The notes beneath the pieces were generated by a model. That model did not search any database. It saw only the letters and a program-made list of their open reading frames with translations, and was not told the DNA's origin. Positions 22,422-38,923 of a stretch of 64,000 nucleotides of DNA are shown piece by piece. Position 1 is the first letter of the stretch. Each line of letters opens with the position of its first letter. The stretch is taken from positions 11,411,725 through 11,475,724 of the forward strand of contig OZ017769.1 in the NCBI GenBank assembly GCA_963969345.1. The letters run 5' to 3'. The DNA is from Turbatrix aceti (Eukaryota; Nematoda; Chromadorea; Rhabditida; Panagrolaimidae). A program made the position numbers and the translations under genes.

Positions 22422-24182
22422 CTATCCTTGAATACGAATAACCTTGGCAGCCTTTGTAATGGCATCGGCTGTGGATGACAGCGTGCCGTTGCGGGCTGCA
22501 AATGCTTCGATACGTGACGTATCAAGTATGCAGTGCGCACGGCTAGTAAGGGCGGTGGCTTCTGGTGGGACAGATTTGTACGTCAGCTTTTGACCAGTTG
22601 CTTCCTGATAGACCTCCAAAATCTGTGCAAAGGAAATTGGCTTTGGATTTACGAGATTGATGGTACCGGTTTCGCCCGCGAGTGCAAGGTTGGCGAGTAG
22701 AGGCAAGCACTCGGGCAAATAGGTCACAGAATTGACAACGTCGAGGACAGATGAAAAACCGATTAGTTTCCGTAGAAGATTCCGCGGCGAGTCTTCGTCA
22801 TTGATTGGAAGACGAATTCGAGCGTTCAGCGTATTGGGAAAGTGCGTGAGAGTGCGATCGGTAAAACCTTTGACTACCGAGTATTTATTACCCGCAAAGG
22901 TTGCCAAATCAGCTTCCTGAAAGAACAAGAGTTATCCCGTCACTTCAAGCCAACAAACCTTGCGTGCACTTTGATCACCATTGTACTCAAAGAGACACCC
23001 TGTACCCAGATAGGTAAAATGCAGTCCAAAGCGATGAGCCAGGTTGGCTAGAACCCATGGAGCATACAAGTTGTCTTGTACATTTTCGCGCAACTTGTTG
23101 GGGCCACCTTCGAGGTAATCAATGTTTCCGCATCCCGGACCATGAGTACGACCAATCATTGAGACAACATGAGATGGTGCAACACGCGTAATTTCTGTCG
23201 CTACCAAGTCGTTCTTATCTCGTCCGGGACGGGTCGTCGCTTCGTGAACAGTGACGTTTTTTGATTTTAAAAGTGAGACAAACTGCTGACCAATCCATCC
23301 GTTAGCGCCGAATATAAGGAATCGAGCAGCTGGACCGATAACGGGGGTGGTAACGGCTGAAAAACACAGTTTTATGCTTCTGAACAACACAAAAGCAAAA
23401 AAACATACTTTCAACCGACAAATCCAGTTCAGTAACTGTCAAATTTTCGCTCAAGAGATTGATCAGTTTTGTAGCATATTGATTGCTTTTGTGATCATCG
23501 TGCTTTTCCGTGAGAACGTGAAAAATTTCAGCTGTACCGGACTTATGGGAAGAAATAACAGGTATTGCAGCAATTAAGCGCGTCGTTGCCTCACGACTCA
23601 CCGCCTCTCCGTAGCCAGCTGTAATGTTTAACTCATCGCACAATGCAGAAAAAAGGTCCTACCTGGTAGCCTGGCTATTTTGATATTCAGCTTATAGCTC
23701 ACGGCGTAAGAATGCAAAATAGCTTCAACGCCTGCAAGCGCTGCACCCAGTCTGGTCGTTGGCTTGAGCCGTGAACTCGCATCACAAGGATTTCCGGCAC
23801 CGTAGACCTGAAGCGAACTCAAAAAGATCAAAGTTTTTTTTTGAGCGTTGGAGGTCTTTCTCCAGGCATCCAAAAAGTGCGTAATTCCTGCCAGTTGGAG
23901 CCGGGCGTAGCTGACAATGCTCTCGTCTGCGTCGTTTTTCGTCGAAGCTCCCAAACCAGGTGGGACGTAGATAATCGTTTGAATCGCGTTAGAATCGATG
24001 ACTGCCGTTACCAGACCTTCGTTTTGAGCATTGCCATAATAGATGTTTTCTGCTTTAATTTTGCGGCTATCAAGAAGAGAAAGCGTCGAAGTAGCATCAA
24101 TTTTGGCAAGCAATTTTGCCGACAGTGCATTTGTCAGCTTGGCAACAAGAGGGTTTAACTCGCCAATGACCAAATAAGGCAT
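22422..24182 (-). CDS. Tandem two-domain nucleotide-sugar SDR (RmlD/NRS-ER-like C-terminus)
   Basis: Four exons in minus order: 24182-23663, 23618-23409, 23356-22959, 22916-22422; phases agree, 540 aa. The N-terminal half is a degenerate extended SDR: GELNPLVAKL replaces a normal glycine-rich loop, and LIFLSSLQVYGAGNP is the strand-and-motif region. The C-terminal half has an intact FGANGWIG nucleotide loop, THVVSMIGRTHGPG, TYLGTGCLFEY and YSVVKG (the YxxxK pair), closely matching plant NRS/ER and bacterial RmlD dTDP-4-keto-rhamnose reductases. C. elegans has a dTDP-rhamnose pathway (rml genes), so a role in nucleotide-sugar synthesis is likely. No acceptor-like site precedes the ATG closely, so the start is less certain than elsewhere. 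Confidence 0.8.
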
Positions 24183-25977
24183 TATTGTTGACTTGTTAAG
24201 ACGTGATTTAGTACCAAAAAATATTGAACAGTTGGCGGCGTGCACACGTGTATGCACCAATCCAACTCTTGAAATGATTGGAAACTGATGAACAGCGGGC
24301 GCGCATCTTCATATGTGTTGCTACACTACTAAACTAACGGTTTGTGATATCATCTTGTGTCAAGGACGGTAGTTATCTTAGATCACAATTCTGCCAGATA
24401 ACGTAAGTGTTGACAGATATTGAGAAACAAAAACAAGTAATTGAAAATGGGACGCGTCATTGAAGCTTGTAAAATAAAAAAAATAATGTAATGCAAACAA
24501 AATTTTAAGCTTGCTAAAAAAAATTGCCAAAAAAAATTGCCAAAGAAAGTTATAAAACGCAAATACACGTACTGAAGTCTCGTGTAGACCAAAGGAAGTA
24601 ATAATTTTGTTTTTAAACGACCTGCAAAAAAAGCACTTCAACATAGTTGTACTTTTATACCGCAAAATTTTATTAAGCATTGCCGTTCAAACTTTTGTCC
24701 AAGATTAATGATCTGCAGTTTGTGCAAAATACTTTTTTAATGATAAAATGCACCTCACCTGAGTTTTGAAATTTTTTGAAACAAATTATTTATTCATTGG
24801 GGAGTTGTTGGTTTTTCGGATTTCCTCGACTCAATTGTTGAAGAAAAAAATGTATAGTCTTCGTAGTCTTCCACTGTGCTACTATCTACGTTTAGTTGAA
24901 TTTTTTTACATTCAAAAAATTGAGACATAGTGGCCAACTGTTTTTGTATTTCTAAAGTTCTAAAATACCAAAACAGTTGGCCCCTAAAAAAGTTCTAAAG
25001 TGCCTAATAAGGGGAAAAATTACTTTTTCGGTTGTTAAAGTTGCTAGTAATAACAAAAATGAAGGCCGCTGCCCTAAAGAAAAAAGAATATACATATTGC
25101 AAAGACCTTTTTTCGTCTTTTTACTACTATTTTAGTATGCGTTGTGTTTTTCCATCGACTATTGTTGCTTTAAAAAATACATGAAAGAAGCAGCATGCTT
25201 TTTTGATGGCGTAGTCTGAAGAGTCTTTGTGAGGAAAGCACGTTATATTTTTTAGATCACATCAATATTTATTATTTGAATTGTGAGAGTCGTCGGTTAA
25301 TCCTGTTTGGCTTTATTGTATGACAAAATGAAATGTTTTGTTGTTTTTAACGTTAAAGTCACTTTTGATCAGCGTTGTGACTTTTAGCCATGACATTATG
25401 CAACTCTAATGTTAGGATTCATGTACGATGGTTCATGTACGAATGTTTTGATTACGGGTCGGGTTTAAACAAAACGATTTTTTTGTTTCACATTTAAAAA
25501 ATCCTCTGGCCAGACTCCTTTGGCCTTTCTTCTTGCTTGACTGACTTGACCTAACTTGAGCTCTGGAATGAAAAGAGTGAACAGTGGGTGTCATGCGGTC
25601 GTGTACATAGCCATGATTTTGTTTTGCCCCTTTAACTTTTGAAATTTAAAAACTGCACAAGACTTATCTGGTTTTTTAATCGATGGAAAAAATCGTGAAA
25701 AAAGAACAAGGGGCACTAATATAAAGATCATTATGGCCGCCAAGTTAAGTTAAACCAACCCCGTTTTTTTCCTGCAATGATAAACAGCTGCAGCTGTTCA
25801 CAAAGCAGACTTTTCTAAATAAATACAAGTGTGTGATATGATATTTCCCCTGCTTCCCGTTATTAAACTGAATAATAAAATTGCCTGTAATTACAACATT
25901 GTAAAAAAATGAAAGTACACTTTAGCTAGCCGGCTGAGTAAAAGCAGTTGACTTTTTGAAACCCCTGTCCCCCCGGT
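24183..25977. other. Divergent intergenic region, about 1.8 kb
   Basis: Lies between the divergent SDR and AMPK alpha genes, so both promoters should be here. AT-rich. A 20-bp hairpin is at 24932-24982. Short frames exist but none is supported. Confidence 0.45.
24932..24982. repeat. 20-bp hairpin with one mismatch
   Basis: 24932-24951 pairs with 24963-24982 around an 11-nt loop. The arms share GGCCAACTGTTTT and differ at one base. No flanking duplication was noticed. It could be a small inverted-repeat element or a structured transcript. Confidence 0.7.
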
Positions 25978-30298
<4,321 letters not shown>

Positions 30299-31377
30299 TG
30301 AGGCAGGTAAGAAGAAATCTAGCAACCCAAAATACACCTCTGATTTCATTTACACGCTATCGTTTTCGGTTGAACTGGGTGGTGCCTTTTTTCCTAACAT
30401 TTACTGGTGTCTGAAGTTTTATTATTTTGTTGAATATTGTATTATGTACACTTTGTAACATATTTTTTACATCTTTACAATTTTTGTCTTTTATATTTCA
30501 TCGAAGAATTATTATATTTACTATTATTTGTTATCTTTCTTCCTGATGAAAAAAATTTAAAAAACTTTTACGGTAGGTACTATGACTAAATCATCAGAGG
30601 GTTTTTAAAATTGTTAGCGGTGTCGTCGGGGGTTGTTTTCATCTAATGAATCGGTGAATTTACTGTTTTTGAACTTTTTTGCCATGTTTTGTTTCTGTTT
30701 ACCAAAACAAAAACGATGAGTTTTCATTGCTTTTTTCAAAATAATAAATGCTGGAAAATGTTGGATCAAAGTGATATCGATTTACAAAACAAGAGGGGTG
30801 ACTTTTTTTACAAGCAGTGAGTGAAAGGGAAAAAAGGATATGACTTACTTTATCCATTGCGTTTCACATATTTTCCCTAAGTTCTTGACAATCACATGGA
30901 TAATCTTTGAAACAATTATGCAGGGGAAAATGTTTTTCTAATATTTTGTGTGCCCGATAGAACTTCTGCAAACTAAAATTGAACGTTGCATCTTTGTGTG
31001 ATTGATGGAATACAACTTGACATAAGTCTAGATTTTTTTATTTAATGTGAAGAAGAGGATAAAAAATATAAATATATGCGATTGCCTTATGCGTTTATGC
31101 GTTTGCTGGCAGCACATGAGTCAACAAAGGCGGATCGGATTTGGGTTGCGTGAAACTTGAGGCGCGATAATCTCTTAAAAAATGGGGTGGAACTAGACTT
31201 TTGGTCAAAAAATTCTAAACGATGAAAGTCTATGACTAAAACTCTGCGATTCGTCATCCCTTTGTATCGAAAGTTACCCAAGCAGCACTAAGCTCTATAC
31301 AACTTATGCCATAAAACTTTTATCAACTGTAAGTCCATCATTCTGTGTCTGTGGTCATCTCGGTGTACAGTCGAGCC
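30299..31377. other. Intergenic, about 1.1 kb
   Basis: AMPK 3' UTR and upstream region of the secreted protein gene. AT-rich, with no supported coding frame, RNA gene or repeat. A GTGTACAG acceptor-like site ends 8 nt before the next ATG. Confidence 0.45.
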
Positions 31378-32582
31378 ATGGCTTTCTACAAACTGCGTGT
31401 TGTCTTCAACATTTTTGCTTTTGTGCTTTTGGTGAGCTGTGCAGTGCCTGGGTATGGAGCCGCTTTAGCGATCGCTTCGTCGTCGGTGCCGAGGACGTTG
31501 GAACTTATGAGTTCTTCCGATTCGTTGTCATTAACTTCTACTACACCTGAGATGCCAAAATTATCAGATGCCATTGCAATAAACGGTCTGGCAGAGTCAT
31601 TCTTGGGCCGCCGTTCTCACGCTGACATTGAGACCCTGACAAAGAATGCTGCCATTCGAACAAATCAGGTAAATAATTATTTTTTAACACATTTTTCATA
31701 CACAAGTTTTTCCTTTAAAAAGGAAGTAGCCGCGATGCAACAACAAGCGTTCAGACGAATTCCTGAAATGGCAGCCCGTGATGCGACTACGAACAACGGA
31801 ACTACGATCAATCCCGATCAAAACGACCTGGCCGTAGAAGTTGCAACCAATGACCTGCTCAATGCCATCATCCGTCCGTCATCTTTTGAATCCTCTGCCA
31901 CTCTCGCCCTTGCCCTTGAGCGTGATCGCATAATCATGGAACTGCTAGAGCAGAATCGTCGTCAACAACTCGAGATTCAACGACTAATTGAGCAGCTCGG
32001 TAATGAATAATTTATGAGAGCCTGCAATTTTGATCATGGAACGGAACGTTTTCAGCTCTTCGTGGCATTCGTCCGAATGGAGTGCTTCGTGAAGTCAGTA
32101 GCTTGCCTGCACAGAACTTTCCATTTATTCGTGCCCCAACTGCTGCAGAGCTAAACCGAGATCCCTCTGCCGAAGAGCTTGCAATAATAGCAGCCATTCG
32201 AAAAAACATTGCGGAACGTAATCGCGGACGAGAAAACAACCTGGCAGCTAATGACATCAATTTTCTTCGTCTTCAAACAAACCCACAGCTAGTTCGAGCA
32301 TTTAATAGCGAGGATAACAGCGGGGGCGGTGTTACGGATGCATTTGGTCGCCGCATTAGTCCATTCAAGCTTCGGGATGTTGTCACTCAGGCACCGCCAC
32401 TATCTGCATTTGAACAACCACACTTGCTTCGTCGTTCGCAGTCTGTGAAAACCCATGCTAAGGAGACAGAATCTGAGTCAGAAGAAACGCAGCCAGAGAG
32501 CTTCTTTCCAACTACAACTACGGTACAAATTGCTACCGAAGTTGGAGAGGAAGAAAGCACAACTACCGTTGACCAATTATGA
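31378..32582 (+). CDS. Secreted Ser/Thr-rich protein, unknown family
   Basis: The start MAFYKLRVVFNIFAFVLL with VSCAVPGYGA is a good signal peptide and cleavage region. Exons 31378-31999 and 32056-32582 give 382 aa. A 54-nt stretch at 31669-31722 begins GTAAATAATTATTTTTT, has strongly intron-like composition, is a multiple of three and is open, so it may be an intron ending in a poor AAAAAG acceptor; without it the protein is 364 aa. The mature protein is polar: a helical segment ALALERDRIIMELLEQNRRQQLEIQRLIEQLG (residues 183-206 region), an Arg/Asn-rich central part and a Thr/Glu-rich tail. There are almost no cysteines after the signal peptide. No family recognised. Confidence 0.65.
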
Positions 32583-33412
32583 TTGGTTTTTAAAAAATTG
32601 TTTGTAAAATACAGTTGCCTTGATGATACATCGCAATATCGATAAATTAACGTTCACGCAATACTACACTGAGACAAGGTGTTGCATGTCGTGTAAGTTA
32701 CACGAGCTACACGACGAAAATTCACTGATTTACATGTTTTTCCATTGTTTTTAACTCATTTTACATAAATTTTCGTCGTGTAGCTCGTGTAACTTACACG
32801 ACATGCAACACCCTGCAAATATATTTGAGTTCTAGGAGCTACTTGGATTGGTGTTTAAAAGTAAAAAAATGCGCCAAAAAGTTTGTTTATGTTCAAAGTG
32901 ATTTAATTTAAAAAAAGTTTATTTTTCAACCAAGTTATATTTTAATGTTGCGATAATATAAACAGATGAATTGTCATAACAAACGACTCGTTTATGCCGT
33001 AGTTTGTATCGTAGTCGATTCACCACTTTGACGAGTTCTAAAAAACAATTGGTTCTAAAGATTGAGTATTCACGAAAACACTGCAACTTGTTTTTTTGTA
33101 TGTTATCGTTTATTCATCCACCCATTCATTGCTTTGTTATTAACACATGGCAAAAAACACAACAATATTTATTTGCTTGTTTTTGATAGACATAAAAGAT
33201 ACATGACTGACACGTAGATTTATTTGATTGATTGAGGAGGAGTTCAGCCAAAAAGCATCATTGAATGAGTTGTTTTTGTTTTTAGTGGTGGTTTTGCAAA
33301 TTTTTGTTGGATATCCAGATGCATGAGTAGTATTGGACAACATGGACGTTCACGCACAAATAATTTTGAAATGACATTAGAAAGACTCGGCAAGAAACAT
33401 GTTCTTTTTTTT
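32583..33412. other. Convergent intergenic region with perfect inverted repeat
   Basis: Between the 3' ends of two converging genes. Holds the 135-bp perfect inverted repeat (32678-32812) and otherwise AT-rich sequence with no supported frame. Confidence 0.5.
32678..32812. repeat. Perfect 45-bp inverted repeat
   Basis: Arms 32678-32722 and 32768-32812 are exact reverse complements (GGTGTTGCATGTCG at the outer end), separated by 45 nt. Each arm contains a smaller palindrome, GTGTAAGTTACAC. No clear flanking duplication is visible. Perfect arms suggest recent origin or gene-conversion maintenance; a tiny MITE is likely. Confidence 0.9.
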
Positions 33413-36400
33413 TCACAGTAAGGACGAAACGACGAGAACGATTTGTGATACTAATAATAATGCTAACTCACAAGATGTTTTTGGTGCTGAACTTGCATGT
33501 ACACGAATTTGGTTATTACTTACAGAATTTCCACCACCATTGCCACTGCCGGATAGATCGTCGTCTGAATCAGACCAACAATCAGGGCAAGTTTCGAGAA
33601 GGGATCGACTGGGACGCGAGGCGTACGAAGTCTTCAACTGGAGCTCGGGTTCGTAGTAATCAAACAGTGTAATTTGTGCTGGTTTTTGGTCAGCTATTTG
33701 ATACACAACGTTTGAATACAGCGAAATGCATACTGGATTTTCGTCCAACGAGTTGAAATATACGTTGACTCGTGTATCATCGCGTTCCAACTCTACGCGT
33801 TGCAAGTCTGTGATTCCGGTAAGTTTCTCCACGTCTTCGGTATCAAATTGGTATCCACTCAATGTGTCGATTTCAATGACGGCCATGTTAGAACGCGTTC
33901 CGCTCTCGGATGCAGCGGTGTAGTTGCAACAGATATTGAGTTCCATGCGATTACCTGACTTCTGTTCACGCAAATCCTTGGTACAAAAGAAAGGAGCATC
34001 GTCTCGAAGTGCTTTGCGATTGTAGTGATACTGAACCTGTACGAAGGCCAGGCCCTTTCCGGTAGTATTGATCGAAACCGGTTTGTCGAGCACGGATGAA
34101 GGAATTTCATAACTTTGGAGAACAATTGCGTTTGAAGGCGAAATTGTAAAGTTGTTCGACAACGACGGGTCAAAGGAGAACGATACATCCAGTGCCATGT
34201 CACTTGTGTATGTTTTTTCGGCGTATGCACCAAGAGCTTGAAGCGCGATAACGGTGTCTTGAGTGCTTGAAAAACCACCGTTGGAATTTCTTTGTGCCGA
34301 AAGCCATCGAACCAAAGGAACGGCATTATCGGTGTCATTTCTAAGAACGTATGTCAGAAGTGCGTAAGCGGTCATTTCGACATCAGCAGGTGATGGTTGG
34401 TAGAAGTAAATCGGTCTAGTGTCATCTACCGGCAGGAAAGTATCATTGGATGTTTTCTTGCTAGCCGCGGACCAATGAATAGAGCCGTCGGATTGGGTAA
34501 TCTGCACAGATTCTAGATATTCTAAAGCCTGATTAGCCTTCGGGCTGTTAGCTAAGTGAAGTGCATACGTGGCAACTGCCAACGCATAAGGATCGTCTCG
34601 CACTGTCGAGAGAGAATCCTCAATGTATTGTATGGCCTTGGCATTGTGCACGCCGTTTTCCAAAAGCGTGATAACGACGTAAGCCGTCAATGCAAATCCG
34701 CCATCGCGAGCACCACCCTGCATGTCCTTGTGATGAACTTCACCACGTTCAACAAAAGAACCATCGGTGAATGTCTGTTGAGAGTTCAGAAACGCGATTG
34801 CATTCTCCAAAACATTTTGGTCGACGTAGACATAGGGCTGGGCTTGCTTGAACGATTTTGCGACAAATGCTGTAAGCCAGGTAGAACCGTGTGAGTCAGA
34901 CTGGCCAAACGCTGAGAATGAATGATCTTCTCTTTTGTACGTAAGTTCACGCTGGTATCCTGCTTCCATATATTTTGTGGCTTTGGAAATGAAAGCCGTA
35001 GTAGCCAATTGTGTTGCCTTCAGGTATTGCATGACCACAATGTTGGGCACAAAATTGAGCATGTTTTGTTCACCACAACCGTAAGGCATCTGGACAAGGT
35101 TTTCAATGTTGGAAAGAATGGGGCCCATAATATCGCCAATGACGTCGATGCGAGCGATCCGTGAATCTTCGATAGCATCGGATGGCCACTCAAAGTTGAC
35201 AGTATGTTGCGACGAATTGGCCGTTGAAAGGTCGATAATCACCGGCACATTACGATCAACCCGATAGCCTTCGGGCTCAACACGCAGAGGCATTTCGACA
35301 GCGTCTCCAGCCTGATTCGCCTGTGCCACGACGGAAAACCTCACAAAACCGACTTTGGTGGGGACGATCGGAAAATAGACAGCTTTCGAGACGCCTGCTG
35401 GAACAGAAATCAAACGCTGGTTTTGGTTTTTGTCAGTTTTTCTAAATTTTCAGAATGCATACACCTTAATAAAGGAATAATATCACGTACCCCTTTTTAA
35501 TGCTGCCGTCTTTTCGAAGGAAAGAAAATCCAGAATCATCACTGTGTTTCAAGAACACGGAAACATCCTGTTCTTTATCCATGTAATTGAAAACCAGTAC
35601 TTGAAGTGCGAATTTTTCGCCGCGTTTGACAGAATAGGGCAGATTTAGGCGAACAAAAAAAGGTCTGAATATTTTAACCTTAGCATTGGTAGGAGCAATG
35701 CCAAGACCCGTATTGTCGTTGATGGCAAATGCACTTGCAATCCAGGAAGTGATTGTATCGGGAGCTTTAGTTTCGACTGTGATTTCTCCTGATGCACTGA
35801 AAAACAGTTTTGTTATCATACTGAAAGGTAACAAATAATGAAGACGAAAATGTTTCTGCTCGGATTTAATACTAAGATTTCAGACAAGACAAGACAGTAG
35901 AAACTAAACCTAGTAATCCAGTTACTGTAGATCCACGTTTCAGGAAAAACCTGTCGAAGACGAGGTGGAAGGTTTGAATGGTCGTCCTTTGTCAAAGGCT
36001 TTGATGAGATAGAGGCAAGTTCCATGACAGATGACAAAGGCGTCGGCAGCAACTGGGGTCTATCACCATCATATTGCCGAAAACGAAGTACTAAAGCCGC
36101 TAATGTAGTTTAAAACATTATTTTTATGAATAGTTTTTAATGTTAATTTGTACTCAAGCCATGCAAAAAAAAGAGCCATAACAAAATTTTTACTAAAAAA
36201 GACGGATAACGTGACAAACGTTTTTTACAGCGTTAACTTGATGTCAATGCAGATACGAACAAACAAGAAACAATGCAGAATCAGAAAAGGAGTACGAGCA
36301 ACTATCGTAATACGATTATAAAATAAAAAAAAACAAACTCCGTTTGAAACGAATGGTCACTCCAAATCCACGTTTCGGGAAATTCTTTGCGAATTTTTGG

Positions 36401-38923
36401 TGAAGCAGATAAAATTGGTGCACTTTCTGCAGCAAGAGGTACTGCTAGTCGGTTTGCACCTGCACTGTCCGCAACGAACATGACGTTGGCTAAATTTGCA
36501 TACAAATAAATTTAAACTAACTCAAACAGCATGCTATTAAATATATAAATTTTTGTTTAGTCAATTAGTAAAAACAAATTAAAAACGGTTATTTAATAAA
36601 AATTTACTAACATTTTTTTAAAATCTCACCCATTTGCTCTGGTTCATTGTAAAGGTAAGCGTCGGTTAGTACAACTAAGCCGGCATTTTCGAAAATACTT
36701 TCGGCATCTTTGCCACCGATACCCCACCATGGATGCCAGATTGAGCGCTTACGACGAAACGCTACGCCTTCCCAGAGGCGGAATCCTCGCTGTCCACTGG
36801 TTTCGTATTCTTCGATGTCGGATTCAACCATTTCGCGGGTAATATCGTTTCCTGACTTTAGTAACAGCACACTCTGGTCGACAGCAAGCAGTCCAACAAT
36901 ACTGTCCGGATCCGCCTTAACCGAAAATTTCACAGGGGCGCCAGGCTCGGCAGAAGTCGAGTCAACGGAAAGAGATACATCGTTGCGGAACAAGCCGTTG
37001 ACTTTGAAATCAATAGCATCGACGAGAATTTCCTTGTTCGATCCTCGAATAGCGTATACAACCAACCGACTTTTAGGAGCCATTTCTGTGGTCGCGGTAA
37101 AAGTCACCGTTGCCAGATCTCCGTTGACAGGTATTTCCTGAGACAGTACAACCGAGCCCCGAGACACTACCTGATAAGTCAGAACAGATAGAGATTCTGT
37201 AGATTTCACTGTGAAAGATAATGTCTTTCCGGCGTCAACAGGACCTTGGTTATCTGCAATGAGCTGCAGATAAGAATTGGACGGGGATTTCGAAGCATCC
37301 ACGTAGAGAGAAGTCCACGGGAAATCGCCGCCAATAAAATTATCCTTGCCACTCCTGTCGTAGTGCGCTTCAACGCGAGCCGATGTGCAGTTGAGAGGGG
37401 GCTGGAGTGTCAAGATAGCAGTGCCGTGAGCATCCAAATCAATGATTTTGACTTCTTTGTCTTCGTGAACTCCAGGAGTGTTGGCGTCATAGGGGTAATT
37501 GTAAAATGTCGTTACTTGAACGCGTCTAGGCACAGTAGCCTTCACCGGGGTGTCATCCATTTGTTTCAGCGCAACGACCACATTGTAAGTAAGACCGGGC
37601 TTAAAAGTTTCACCTTGTTTTTCGACTTCTAACTTGACGTCATGCTTGTAAGCAACAATTTGAGTTGTGCCGTTCCGCTGAATTTCAGTAAGATCTTCAG
37701 TTACAGTGGCTAGAATGCGAATAGTACTTCCACCGTAATCCATGATCAACTTGTGCTTTTTGAGTTCCTCGTTTGTAAAAACAACCGTGGCTTCACCCAG
37801 ATTGTTGAGTTGCACAGTTCGTTCGATGAGGCTTTCTGCTTCGGTTTGATTAGGCGCATCGTCTTCCAGGACCGGCCGGTTGTACGAATGCCATCGATGA
37901 AACGGAAGTTCCAGCGTCACTTTTGCTTTGCCAGATACACCTTTTCCGTAAGTGTACTTGGCATCCACAAGCACGGATAAGTCGTCAGAAATAGTGACGA
38001 AACTTGGAGTCTTGATGTTAACGTCAAACTTTGGTAACACATATTTGTCGACAGTGAAAAGTTTTTCGTATTTGATTCCGGACTGCGTAACTACCTGGAT
38101 TTTCCAATCACCAAGTGGGGGCTCAGAAGCAAGATCCAGTGAACCGGAGAAAACGCCCTTGGTCAAAGGCTGGTTGACAAATTGAGAAATCATATTTTGA
38201 TTGGGATCTTGAATTGAAACAGTGATGTCGTCATTGTAAGGCAAGAGGTTGGGGTTGACTACAACCACGCGGTAGTTTACCTTGCTGCCGGGCTTGTAGA
38301 TAGCCTTGTCGGTTTGAATAAAAATTGAAAGACTTTTCGGGTTGTACCGAATAAATTTTTCGTCCTCAAACAAAATATGAGAGCTGATAGTTTCGCAGCG
38401 AACGTAGATTTTGTACTCCCCAGGAGGAAGTGATTCTGCAGGGATATTTGCAATGTGGACGGTTTGAGGAATTCCGGCTCGTACGTTATTGATGACACGC
38501 GCACCCACGGTTTCGTTATTTTTGGTTCGAACTTCGACTCTAATAATGTGATCGGTTTCCTGAGACTTCAGAATGTTGACTGAGACGGAGTAAGGCAATC
38601 CGGGACGAACTACGTTTGGAGCTATCACAATATACGTGCCATCACTGCAAAAAAATAATTTAATTTTTTTTTCGAATTATGGCTTACTATTGTTTTTCAG
38701 GAGCTTGAGTTGTCGATGGCTGAGTGACAAAACCGGGAAACGAATCAGCAGCAGCAGAAGCAATGCTAGGAATTTCTCCCCCTTCAGACGTCGAATCATT
38801 TAACGGCAACATGGAATGGGAATTGACGGTATTGGTGTCATTGTTGTCCTCTCGTGGAGTTCTAATAAGTGTCTGTGATAATGATATTGTCAAACATGAA
38901 CTGAGAAATAGACAAAATAGCAT
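33413..38923 (-). CDS. Thioester-containing alpha-2-macroglobulin/CD109-like protein with alternative bait exons
   Basis: Minus-order exons: 38923-38688, 38644-36630, then either 36489-36339 (A) or 36090-35910 (B), then 35796-35491, 35441-33413; 1578 aa with A, 1588 with B. The start [16 protein letters not shown] is a signal peptide, preceded by an ATTATTCAG acceptor. N-terminal macroglobulin domains lead to a furin-like RRKR, then the bait region (exon A or B, both containing FPETWI), PDTITSW, and the thioester motif PYGCGEQN near residue 1025. The polypeptide ends in a hydrophobic tail after KTSCELA, suggesting a GPI signal as in CD109. The family traps proteases or opsonises microbes through covalent thioester bonding. 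C. elegans tep-1 is the likely counterpart. Confidence 0.93.
35910..36090 (-). other. Bait-region alternative exon B of the thioester protein gene
   Basis: 181 nt, entered in phase 1 after GCGGCTTTAG and left in phase 2 at GTTTAG. It encodes [12 protein letters not shown]...[17 protein letters not shown]. Joined in tandem with exon A the phases clash (A leaves in 2, B needs 1), so inclusion of both would break the frame. Mutually exclusive use is therefore implied. Confidence 0.85.
36339..36489 (-). other. Bait-region alternative exon A of the thioester protein gene
   Basis: 151 nt, entered in phase 1 after AAATTTAG and left in phase 2 at a GTTTGT donor. It encodes [11 protein letters not shown]...[19 protein letters not shown]. 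The FPETWIW block is the conserved end of the bait region. It has the same phases and same terminal block as exon B, with an unrelated variable part. Confidence 0.85.

Noticed and set aside
33480..33540. Possible 37-nt intron (GTAAGT...TTCAG) near the end of the thioester protein
   Set aside because: Too short for a usual intron, and removing it would shift the frame and delete the hydrophobic GPI-like tail that reading through preserves.
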